Positions 47,316 to 58,055 of a stretch of 64,000 bases of DNA are shown in pieces. A program made the position numbers and the translations under genes. The stretch covers positions 16,419,718 through 16,483,717 of the forward strand of contig CP099840.1 of the NCBI GenBank assembly GCA_030062745.1, read 5' to 3'. How positions within the stretch are numbered: the first letter of the stretch is position 1; the number at the start of each line of letters is the position of its first letter. Below the pieces are notes generated by a model. The model did not search any database. It worked only from the letters and a program-made list of their open reading frames with translations, and was not told the DNA's origin. The stretch is from Capitulum mitella (lineage: Eukaryota > Arthropoda > Thecostraca > Pollicipedomorpha > Pollicipedidae).

Positions 47316-48530
47316 CCCGTCCCAGACTGGGGGGTAGTTGACTGCCCCCCGAGGTTTTTCTGGGATTGCCAGAGAGCGAACAAACACAGAGTCACGAAAC
47401 TTTGTGTACGTTTTACCTCATCAATTTTACATCTCGTGTCAAAATTTTGACCTCAGGTCAGGTCAGGTGCCTGACCTAGATTAGGTCAAACAGACCTATC
47501 TCCAAAAAAGTTTAGTGCCCTGTAACTTTTTCGCAAAACAAGATATCTCAATAATACTTTCAGCGATTAGTGAACGTGATAGATGCAACAAATTTGCCAT
47601 CTCAGATTTTTCGGAATTTTCCGGGTCATTGACCTAAGGTCAAGCTCATTTTTAAGACATGTCGTCGTTTTTCGGAAATTGACCGAATATTTCATAACAT
47701 TTTTAGTGTGGAGTGACGCAGACATCTAGTAAATGTCATTGGGCAAAGTATCAATGACTTCCAGCCATTGACCTGAGGTCAGGTCACGAATAATTGCAGT
47801 CAGCCAAAATGTACCACCGTCAAAATCGACGATGAATTACTCAGAATGGGTAGAAAATGGCAGAACTAGCTTGCACAGACGTAAGTAATACCAGGAACCT
47901 CAAAAAGTATGAAAAAGTAACATATTTTGGAAATAAACAGGCTCTCGCGAATAAAGCTACGCCAATTGTGTAGACTGGTAACTAATAAATTTTTCAAAAA
48001 TTTAAGCGCGAAAAACCATCACAAGAACCACTAAGATCAATAAAATATACATAGATCGTGTTTTTTCGCGAAAATAAAGGAACGCTAGAATTAGTTCCAG
48101 TCACTTTGTTACTGAATACGGCAGCAGCGTACGCCTACAGCTGCCGCGAGAAATGCCGTGTCTTTAACTCAACGTTTCGGCGTATAAATTGAACAAATCT
48201 GGGAAATTAGACGTGTATCGGCATCCGCAGACCTTTACTTGTGCGCTGGTGCCTTTACCTATGCGTTTTTAGTCACAGCCCTTGAGATTCAGGCCATTTC
48301 TCGGTCTCATGCAGTCGGCTATGAGAAAACATATATAGGGCGTAAATTGCTTACATACTACCTACAACTAAAAATGAGACCAGTTTCGAGCTCTACTCAT
48401 CACAGGTTTTCCAACGGTGTGCATATTTTTATCGTGCGACCAACCGTTCGTGAGTTAGAGGGGGGCGGCCAACCGCGCCCCCCCCCCCCCAGTCGCCCAT
48501 GTTCGAAACGGACCGACGGTCGTGCGCGGG
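47316..48530 (+). mobile_element. TTAA-flanked non-autonomous DNA element, copy 1 (1215 bp)
   Basis: Bounded by TTAA on both sides (47312-47315, 48531-48534). Termini read CCCGTCCCAGACTGGGGGG on the left and, inverted, CCCGCGCACGACCGTCGG on the right: short CCCG terminal inverted repeats plus subterminal G6...C6 palindromes. TTAA target choice and CCC-starting ends are features of piggyBac-superfamily elements and their MITEs. It matches copy 2 end to end in opposite orientation. There is no transposase. Everted AGGTCA pairs, TGACCTNAGGTCA, lie at 47630-47642 and 47769-47781. Confidence 0.75.
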
Positions 48531-48799
48531 TTAAAAGTTTCAAATCTGTCTGTAGCATATTTTATGAGAGGCCGGCGAAGTCGGGAGGCCGGTCACGCGG
48601 CCGATCCCTCGTCGGCGGCGGACGGTCACGCGAGTGTCGGGCCGTACACCTGCACTTTCTTGCGCATGGAATAGGTTCTGCCGGACAGCCAGCTACAGAA
48701 TACTGTGGGGAGTTAGCCTGTGTGATAAATGTACCATCTAAAGGCACAGGTAGCCCGCGGTAGATCAATCGAGTTCAACCAAAACAAAATGATGAACAT

Positions 48800-49245
48800 A
48801 AAACATTTTGTCTTTTCCTTTAGATCCTTTCATCCGATCTCAAAGAAGCTTTGTGAAGAGTTAGCGTACTAGATGAATGTACTCACCCTGAATGGGGTCA
48901 AACGAGTTCAAGCTTTGAAAATGCATATTTTGTAAAGGCGTATACGGGAATGTTTTGTGGACTTCGACTGCATGATGAAGGCAGACGCCTCATAACGCAA
49001 GAAAGCTAGGTCACGTTTTCTGAGGTCATCCAAGCTCAACTAGTGGTGATGCAACATTCTTTCTTCCCTCCAGAGATAGCCAAATGGTCAGAATTAAATT
49101 TTGTGAAGAAACATTTTGTGCACCTCGCCTGGCCTCTGATTATCTCAGACGATCTAGGTGCGTCACTTTACTTGTGGATTTATGACGATACCCTGACTGA
49201 TAGCAACCCACCAGTTGTATTATTGTGTGTTGCGTTTATCACGTG
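48800..49245 (+). repeat. Repeat shared with 60.59-60.99 kb, downstream of element copy 1
   Basis: Colinear diverged blocks are shared with about 60590-60990: CATC(C/A)GATCT, GAAAATGCA, GGGAAT, TGCATGATG, GAAAGC(T/C)AGGTCA, CATCCAAG. Copy 1 has about 250 extra GC-rich bases (about 48540-48790) between the TTAA element and this segment. It may be part of a larger composite repeat or an old duplication. Confidence 0.45.
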
Positions 49246-50517
49246 ACATTATGTAAGTATCGTATGCACCATCTGATACAAGACAAAACAGCTACCGACA
49301 GAGCCAGAGCAGGCCCCTCGCAAACAAAACGCGAACACCTGAGGAGGCGGCGGCACGCTATGTTCGTCCGAATGGTTACGTCTCTTTAAATGTGGATTTC
49401 GGGGATACGGTTTTTGGAAGGTGAGAGCGGATGCTCCATCACACAAGTCTCGATCTCGTGATTTCCCCTGACACGATAACTGTCAACCGACTCTTTCGTG
49501 GGAGGACTGAAAATGACAACAGGTGAGGCAACGGTTCAGCTATGACGGAGTCAGTTGGAAATGCGGTCGGTTTCCTATGGAAGAGCTCAAACCCTGGGAT
49601 AAATCGGACCGGGATCTCGGCACTGAGAATCCTTGAAACGAACGGATCGTCTGAAATGCCGTCCCAAACTGTGGTGTATTCACAACCTTTGACCGTGCTG
49701 ATAAAAACTGGACAGTACGAACTGTATCTCTGCTTAAAAAGTGAACCATCACAAGGTGAATATTTTTTTGTATGCAGTAAGGACATCTCAGTCTTCTGTT
49801 TGCGGATCGTAACAAAAAACCCATTCGAATAATGTTATAGCTGGAATGTTTAGCCCTGCATTAGGACCGTCGTTTCATGATACTAAAGTAGAAAAAACTA
49901 CTACTCTTCACAAAACGTAGTTACGTTTTGAAAACAACAATACCAATTGTGCGTTACATGGTATATTATGCGCCTACACATAACGTTTCTCTGTAACGGT
50001 TATTATCGCGAATCAAGCCATTTTACTTGTTTCTGAATATAACTTCGGACATTTTGGGCACACGGTCATTTCAAGCACGTGGATTTGCAGCTACAAATGT
50101 TCTTCATATCCGAAACCAAGAAGAAATAGTGTTGGTAGCCCTGACTGTATGTAGATGTCATAAAAGCCGTAGTTAAATAGCCACAATGAATTGCACTGTG
50201 AAAAAGGAAATACATCGCTGTACTGGAGCAGAAACTGGAGATAAAAGTAGGGAGAAAGTTGCTAGTAAGCGATGGGAAAACTGCCACCTCCACTTTGTTT
50301 CTTTTTGTGATTGGTTATGATCTCTTGACTGCTGGGAAACTTTGCAAAGCACTGTCAGCGTAATTTTGCTTAAGGTGCTTCAACCACGTCATATTCGCAT
50401 GCCGACTGTTTGAATGACTGCGTAATCCACTATAATTGCGAAAAATTACGGAGCCGTGAGCAGCCAGCAAGTGTTTCTTTTTATAAAGTTGTTCCGACTG
50501 TTTTGCTAAAGTGCTTT
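49246..50517. other. Intergenic, AT-rich, nothing recognised
   Basis: Short open frames only, without a domain or splice-bounded pattern. Confidence 0.55.
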
Positions 50518-50795
50518 GGGATCAGAGCCCGTGCTAGGCAGTGCTTGTCTCACCAGTTCTGATCGCTCCGTCCGATCGCGCAATGCCAGGTTAACGGCAT
50601 AATGTTGAGGCGAAATTTAACGTGACGACATGAACGACACGATCGCGCGGTAGTCAGTGTCTTGCTCTATGGGTGAGTTGCCTGTGGTGAGTCACCTGTG
50701 GGAGACGCAACGAGCGCCGAGGCCAATCGAACTCACCGTGCCCGGCTGGGGAGCAGTGCCAGATGCTTTACCAGCTGAGCTGCTGACACGACTGA
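50518..50795 (-). mobile_element. tRNA-derived SINE, copy 2
   Basis: Minus-strand head with A box CAGCTCAGCTGG (complement of 50771-50782), GGTAAAGCATCTGG, and a B-box-like AGTTCGATTGG (complement of 50723-50733). The body matches the copy at 9856-10146 (GAGCCCGTGCTA, GATCGCG, GGCGAAATTT). The head is closer to a tRNA D-arm than in copy 1, suggesting less decay at that end. Confidence 0.7.
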
Positions 50796-52038
50796 ACTGT
50801 CAACAAGAGGTGGAGTTTTGGACGGTGCCAAACGAACTTGCTGCAAGGCTAAGTTCCACGACTGCTGGAAAGCTTTTTTAAGTCTTTGAGCTTCATAGGA
50901 GGCAACACTGCCCCACTTGCCAGGGTCGGACGCACTCCAAGGTCATCTCAGAGGGTGTCAGAGACTAAAGATTCGCAAGCTGTGTCCCGCCAGGGTTGTA
51001 TCCGACATGTGCTGCTTTCTCCCGACCCGAACCACCTCAAAATCTGCAATGTTTTTATGCTAACCTGCATCATCCTGGGAAGGGGAGGCTTTAAATGTCC
51101 CGCTTTTTCTGCAGTATAACTTCATTGACAAGCGGAGAAACGTTGTCAAATTCTCAGCACTCCTCGGTACATCAGTTCTCCACATTTTGATAAAAACCGA
51201 CCAAGGTTATCTGGTGCTGGTGCACGGCGAGTGTAGAATTTGTATTACACCACGAGGCGTGACTGTAGACGACAATGACCTTACATAATGGCCCCTGAGT
51301 CGGATTAATGAAACTGCGACTTTTCAAGCACTGAAAGCCAGATAAAAATTGTTTGATGCAAATACGAATATTCAGAGCAATGTTATGGAGTTTTATGAAG
51401 TTTATGGAGTTCTAGCCTTAAATTTCGCAAAAACTGGCTTGATCTGCGTCACCAATTTCCTGAAATGAACGCATATTGGTGCTATAGGCATATATTAACA
51501 CGTGTTTTACTTAGTTGCTTGTAATCTTAATGCTTGTAATCCTTGATTGATACTAAAACACGGCATTCCCAGATCATCCAACAATGGGTTCGCGATCTTC
51601 GATATAATCTTGAGATCCTTTCAAATGGTTTTCTCGGAGTTCTGTCATCGAAGACAATCAGTTACTGTGTGAAACAACAAAATAAAGTCCTTGGTTGCAG
51701 AGTTGCTGAGTGGGGCATTTGACGCTTACCTCCGCCTCGCAAGTGGAAGGTGGCAACATACCCCAGTCAGTGCTGGGTTAACATCTTCGTGGTTCCATTT
51801 GCTTAAAATGAATGATGAAAAACGATTAAACATGTGACTGAAGTTCTACAGATCAGTGCCTAATCTGAAAAGCCATGATTCCTGCTCAGTGTCCGTGACT
51901 GGTAAATGCCTAAGATGCATGTGAAACCTTTCATGCCAGGTTTGAATTGTGAAGTTATGGTTTATTAACTATACGTAAGCATGTATATGCACGTTTGCAC
52001 CGTATGGACGAATGTAACGCATGTAAATCGCTTGTATG
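50796..52038. other. Intergenic; weak tRNA-like patch at 51.7 kb
   Basis: 51702-51780 contains GTTGCTGAGTGG and GCCTCGCAAGTGG words that resemble part of a class II tRNA, but no B box follows. An octamer ATGCAAAT lies at 51356-51363. No gene is supported. Confidence 0.45.
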
Positions 52039-52520
52039 CGACAGGACCATCAAAAGACAAGAGCAAAAGGCAACAACACCACCTACAAACTGTTCTACAG
52101 AAGCCAAATGAGTCCGGCGTACCGAGCCGACGAAAGTGCGCTAACAGAAGTCATCAAGCGAAAAGCCACGCCTTGTTAAAAGAAAGACAAAATGGAATTT
52201 ATCATCTGATATAAAGACAGGAAATCAGCCAACCTCATCAGGAAAGAAAATAAAAACCACCCCGAACGGCGACCGATGTAGTGTGCAAATTCCCATGCCC
52301 ACATGAAGAATGTAAGCTTCAAGGGAATCAAGCACGCTACATCGACATGGAAAATTCCTTACGAGGCAAGCCTTAGTTGACAACGCCGTGATCCTGGCCC
52401 ACGAGCCGAACAGGAAACGCCTGCAAATGATGGAAGGTTCCTATTTCGCCAGGAACGCCCGGCTCTTAACAAGCAGCAAGACTGCCAATGAATACTTACC
52501 CTGTGTGATGCGTTCCCAGG
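52039..52520 (+). pseudogene. Decayed Penelope-like retroelement, RT-to-GIY-YIG region
   Basis: Translating with frame changes recovers, in order, QMSPAYRADESALTEVIKRK, a segment with YKDRKSANLI, then VVCKFPCPHEECKL and LVDNAVILAHEPNRKRLQM. This order and spacing match the linker and GIY-YIG endonuclease domain at the C-terminus of Penelope-like elements. Two stops (TAA and TGA) interrupt the first part, a frameshift follows near 52280, and about 45 codons around the catalytic helix seem deleted after RYI. The reverse transcriptase part is not visible upstream, so this is a 5'-truncated dead copy. A GACGAAACGTC tail word follows at about 52633. Confidence 0.55.
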
Positions 52521-52721
52521 ACTGCAATGCTGACCTTTTCTTTTCGTCTTAGTGAGATAGTTTGTAAGGTAAACGTTTCGCTAAGCGTTTAAATAAACAC
52601 ATTTCTCTCGAATATATTGAAGCAGAAAGTAGACGAAACGTCACAAAATGATTATATTTAAACTGCTGTCATTGGTAATTTAATGCGTGCCCTAAATGAA
52701 CCTACCGAACGAAATATCCAA

Positions 52722-52778
52722 GGTATCTATCTATCTATCTATCTGTCTGCTTGTCCATCTATCTATCTATCTATTTAT
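52722..52778. repeat. (TATC)n microsatellite
   Basis: Imperfect CTAT/CTGT tetranucleotide run downstream of the retroelement remnant. Confidence 0.92.
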
Positions 52779-53580
52779 ATAGATATGCATATGTATATAG
52801 ATATGCATATGTGACCATGAAGGTGCATCAAGACATGCCTACGTACATATATGCAAACTTGTACACAAGCAATTCAAATACGTTAGATGTTGTAGACGCA
52901 TAAGATTATAGTTAACAAGTCACAACTTCACAGTTAAAACATGAACATGACTGGCTTCGCCCCATGTCTCGCAGGCAATTACCAATGATGTCAGCTGGTC
53001 AAGAAACCTGAAAATTACGCGCCTAAGGCCATATCACCAAGAGAGGGCTTTTCCTGTCCAATTCCTATCATTGCTACGAAATTGTGAGAGGACTTGCTGT
53101 GAGAGAAGTTGCTTGCTGGTAATCTGTAACCATGCTTCGTACACATTTCTGAAATTCCGAATATTTGCTGCGATAATGGATTATCTTAGTGCCAGACATT
53201 CACCACGCAATCAAAAGAAAGCAGCCTAGGTAATTGTGATGTCTAAAGACCATTTGGTCTGACAGCTGTGAGTGGGCCTGCCAGTATTTGTAAGGGTAAT
53301 GGTGCCAATTAGTTATCTTTTAAAAAGTAAGCATATGCGAATTCAGGCGTGCCCAAACACATTACCACTGTATGGGCTATACACCTGCAATGATGCACTT
53401 CTACGTTGATTCATAACGGATTCTGCAGGGCAGGAAGTAATATCTTGTTTTATAAGAGAGGAATAACATAACGCGGCCATCCCCATCACGCAGGTAATCT
53501 TGAAAAAAACAAAGATGTCTGAATGTATAGGTTTCTGAATTCCATCGAGTACAGACGGTTTAAAGCTACTTTTCCCACAG
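52779..53580. other. Intergenic, AT-rich, nothing recognised
   Basis: No domain, tandem repeat or RNA signature. Confidence 0.55.
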
Positions 53581-53794
53581 AGGTCCCGAGAGGGCATTCT
53601 GCAGGTTGGCGGACACCGTTCCCAGGCTGTGGTCGGTCTACCGGCGCCAGGCGGACTGCGAGAGGTACTGTTCCCAGTGGAGTGGGGTGACGCCATGGGA
53701 ACTGACCACGATAATTTCCCACACACCCAGCGTGAAGCCGCCCACGCAGTTCTGGGCTGAGTACGACGGCTGTGTAACTACCGATTATTTTTAG
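53581..53794 (+). CDS. Possible 3'-terminal coding exon, unknown product
   Basis: A good acceptor (CTACTTTTCCCACAG, ending 53580) opens into about 70 codons with GC-rich third positions, in an otherwise AT-rich region, ending at TAG 53792-53794. The translation contains CRLADTVPRLWSVYRR and TQFWAEYDGC, with five cysteines or so and no family I recognise. A canonical AATAAA lies at 54261-54266. Against it: no upstream exon is found, the complementary strand is also largely open, and the case rests on composition and splice context only. Confidence 0.22.
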
Positions 53795-56756
53795 CTACCG
53801 CCAATTACCACTGGCACCTTCTGCTTTGCCAGTTTGTTTTCTGTGCAGCGTTGAGGTCTGCAGGTTCTGGTAGCTGCAGGTAGATGGCAGCAGTAGACGG
53901 AAGCCCGGACCCGGCGGCAGCCCAGGGCCGCGCTCGACTCCGGTGTGCGCCACTGTCGGCCGCAGTGCAGCCGTGCAGCTGTGGCTCTCCGGTCTGAGCG
54001 GCCAGTTAACTGGACTAGTTTCCCGATACGGTGGGCGAACTAGTCGGCAGGACATGTTGGACTGCGCGGCCGACTGGCAAATCGTACAGAAAAAACGCTG
54101 ATCCTGACGACTCGACAGTGTGAAATGTTTTGAGGCCGTTCGACGTAAATTTTCCAACCACGAGTGCCTTTTCAGAGGAGAAAGGAAAGGCCAGCTTTTC
54201 GCTGTTTGTCCGTAATTTTTTTAACGTCGTGATGTAGCATGGAAAAAGATTAATGAAAGTAATAAAATCACCTACTTTCGCCAATTTGCCTCCATTTTTC
54301 CTAAAAAATTTGTAACCATGCTAGGCCTCCTTTAGCCGCTCAATGATGTTCCTGCCACCCAACCTTTGCTAGTTGCCATTATTTCGCTAAAAGATAACAT
54401 AGCGAGTGAATTCTACCACTTCTGTCAACCCTTCCCCCATTTCCGATTATACTAGATATTAGCTATGATTGAGATGTGATGTCGAACCGTTACGGCTGGC
54501 GGGCCGTGGATTAAACAATTCCGGCCCAAATGAAGAAAGTGGGGAAGTTTTTGTTGCGGATTAAAAACTCAACGAGGGATTGAAAACACAGCGGACGCTT
54601 CATTTGACGAAGGGGAGGAAGAACAATGGGGTAAATGAGATGAATAATACAAGGGGTTGGAAGGAAAATGGAAAGCACAGCCATTAGTGGGCAAGGCAAA
54701 GGAATAACTGTAGTGTGCCGAGGTACGTATGCCCGACTAAGAGGGTTTTCTTTACTTCTGTACACGGCCACACGTTCTGTGAGCCAACGTCACCTTGGTT
54801 TGATAGTGTGTCTGATTTCCACTTAAAACTGGTTGGCAAGCACATACACGAAGTATCCACACCACAACCATTCTTCATGCGCTGCATATCTTGCATAATA
54901 GAAGGCTGAAAGCTGCAGCTAAAGAGCAGTGACATACAGCGAATACATCTGTCGTACAGCGGCATTGCCTGAATACCGGGATCACGTGGAGTGCAAAAGC
55001 AAAAGATGAACTAAAATATGACCTGATGTCCATGAAGTAACATCAGTTTATGACTGGAGACATCATTGCCAGGCAAAGGCCAAACTTCAAAAAAAGGAAA
55101 GACCAGCCAGCAAGTGACCTTGAGGTCCTTCGCAAAACGTCATTCACCATAGCCCGTTAAAAAAGGTTACGAAATACCCAACGTATGCACATTCAAAGCA
55201 GCAGACAGTCAGTAACTGCCGCGCCGATATGGTCACAATTCCCTCCTATGCGTGCGAGCACAGAAGAAGCTTGTGCCAAATACCTGAAGATGATAAAAAG
55301 AAACGGGAAGCACGAAACCTCGATTTCCAGAACGCCGACCGACGCTCTCACTCGGTGGATTATTGGACTTGCCGATCAGGAGTGTACCACATGGCGAATG
55401 AAAACTTAAATAGTGTCTAACGACCTCCCCCTTTTTGTGTCTAACGACGTCCCCCTTCACACCCGACAAATGCTTGCAGGACAGCAGTATTCCTTCGTTG
55501 GTTCCATTGCAAGGGGGGAGGCCTCAGGAGTGCACTGCCTGTCCAAGATTAGCTGGAATGTCGCCGCCTCTGAGTGAGATAAGAGGGCGACGACGTTATC
55601 TTGAAATACATGACCGCAGCACTGCGAAGCTTTCCAAATGATCAGAAATCATTCTTCTTCTTCGTGGTCTTCTTTTTCTTCGGGGTCTTTGTGGGAGTGC
55701 AGCATACTATGAATCTCTGTTAGTGTTCATCTTCAGCTGCTTATAGATTCTTCTAACCAGCAGAGAATGTGCAAGACTGAAAATCTGCACATTATTTCAA
55801 TAGAAATTCGGCCGTTCCTTTCATTTCGATATATATTTTACCCATTCGTTTAATTCATTTTGCTGTATAGACCTAACTGCTTCTTCCAAGTTCTGGGGTT
55901 CCACATCTTGAAATTATGTAAAATGAGTTTCAAGTCTGGTCCCGCATTTGCATTTTGATGATCATGCCACATGACTTCGTTAATAAATGGAGTCGATTGA
56001 TCGCCGGTAGCAATGGTTTTCGGCAATAGTTGGACCACCTGGTTATCAGATGATTTACTCGAAGAATTCCTGAAGTAGACAAACTTAAGTCTGGACGTCT
56101 AGGCTGGATTTTCCAAAATAAGAAAAATCAGAGGGAGCTGTAACACTCCCAAGGAATATGTGAAACCGATAAAGGCTTTCGAACGTGACACCTTTTGCCT
56201 ACCGTCTTGCGCACACTGATAGCGAAAGACGCAAAGACGCAGATTCGTAGCCGCAGATGTCATAAGGGCACCGACACAAAGTGACTCATGATTGTAGACA
56301 AAGACAAAAGGGCTAAAAATGGTTGTACTTTTTTGATGCGTTACACCTCTTTTAAGCACTGCCTCTGGTATTTAGTCCTGACCGACTTTACTTTTTTCAC
56401 GGTATATCAAATGTCGAGTTCATGAATGCGATAATGTTCCTGTAAGCAGTCGACGACGGGCGCTCTTGACAAGTGTCGGAATTCATTGCAATTTTGGCAG
56501 AACAAACAATACGCAACCAAACCAGACAGCCGTTGTCGCCTTCCCCCCGACGTATCCTATCAAAACTATGATCCTTGTCCAACAAACGTTGTTAGCGAAA
56601 CCGCAGCTAAGGTTGCCAGAACACAAAATGCAGAAGTGGCCTATGTACCCTCGGCGGCCGGTACCGGACTGGACAGCCGCCGACCGGCAGCATGACTTCA
56701 GGACTCGTGAGGTGACCGTGGACTCACGGGGCTGACTGTGGTAGATGAGCAACGCC
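53795..56756. other. Intergenic, no supported gene
   Basis: GC-richer to about 54130, then AT-rich. Octamer ATTTGCAT at 55946-55953. The open frame at 56466-56735 (plus) has no domain. Nothing is called. Confidence 0.5.
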
Positions 56757-58055
56757 TTTCTACCGACATTCCTGCAACAGAGGACCAGCACCTCTCTACA
56801 GACACTCCTGCGGCAGAGGACCAGCACTTCTCTGAGACAGTCCTGCGGCAGAGGACCAGTACCTCTCTGAGACAGTCCTGCGGAAGAGGACCAGTACCTC
56901 TCTGAGACACTCCTGCGGCAGAGGACCAGCACCACTCTGAGACACTCCTGCGGCAGAGGACCAGCACCACTCTGAGACAGTCCTGCGGCAGAGGACCAGC
57001 ACCTCTCTACAGACACTCCTGCGGCAGAGGACCAGCACTTCTCTGAGACACTCCTGCGGCAGAGGACCAGCACCACTCTGAGACAGTCCTGCGGCAGAGG
57101 ACCAGCACCACTCTGAGACACTCCTGCGGCAGAGGACCAGCACTTCTCTGAGACACTCCTGCGGCAGAGGACCAGCACCACTCTGAGACAGTCCTGCGGC
57201 AGAGGACCAGCACCACTCTGAGACAGTCCTGCGGCAGAGGACCAGTACCTCTCTACAGACATTCCTGCGGCAGAGGACCAGCACCACTCTGAGACACTCC
57301 TGCGGCAGAGGACCAGCACTTCTCTGAGACACTCCTGCGGCAGAGGACCAGCACCACTCTGAGACACTCCTGCGGCAGAGGACCAGCACCACTCTGAGAC
57401 ACTCCTGCGGCAGAGGACCAGCACTTCTCTGAGACACTCCTGCGGCAGAGGACCAGCACCACTCTGAGACAGTCCTGCGGCAGAGGACCAGCACCTCTCT
57501 ACAGACACTCCTGCGGCAGAGGACCAGCACTTCTCTGAGACAGTCCTGCGGCAGAGGACCAGTACCTCTCTGAGACAGTCCTGCGGCAGAGGACCAGTAC
57601 CTCTCTGAGACACTCCTGCGGCAGAGGACCAGCACCACTCTGAGACAGTCCTGCGGCAGAGGACCAGCACCTCTCTACAGACACTCCTGCGGCAGAGGAC
57701 CAGCACTTCTCTGAGACACTCCTGCGGCAGAGGACCAGCACCTCTCTACAGACACTCCTGCGGCAGAGGACCAGCACTTCTCTGAGACACTCCTGCGGCA
57801 GAGGACCAGCACCACTCTGAGACAGTCCTGCGGCAGAGGACCAGCACCACTCTGAGACAGTCCTGCGGCAGAGGACCAGCACCTCTCCACAGACACTCCT
57901 GCGGCGGAGGACCAGTACCTCTTCACAGACAGTCTTGCGGCAGGGGACCAGCACCACTCTGAGACACTCCTGCGGCAAAGGACCAGTACCGCTCTGAGAC
58001 ACTCCTGCGGCAGAGGGCCAGTACCTCTCTGAGACAGTCCTGCGGCAGAGAACCA
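56757..58055. repeat. 35/36-bp minisatellite, about 36 copies
   Basis: Unit CTCCTGCGGCAGAGGACCAG plus CACCACTCTGAGACA (35 bases). A 36-base variant carries CCTCTCTACAGACA instead. Variants recur in blocks, implying higher-order duplication. No frame of the minus-strand unit has a stop, so a 407-codon open frame and several nested ones arise; their reiterated VLVLCRRSVSE/CWSSAAGVSQ words are artefacts. Confidence 0.97.

Noticed and set aside
51702-51780. tRNA-Leu/Ser-like patch
   Set aside because: A-box-like words only; no B box and no cloverleaf.
56483-57706. 407-codon minus-strand open frame
   Set aside because: A 35/36-base minisatellite without stops in any frame; the protein cycles through three translations of the same unit.
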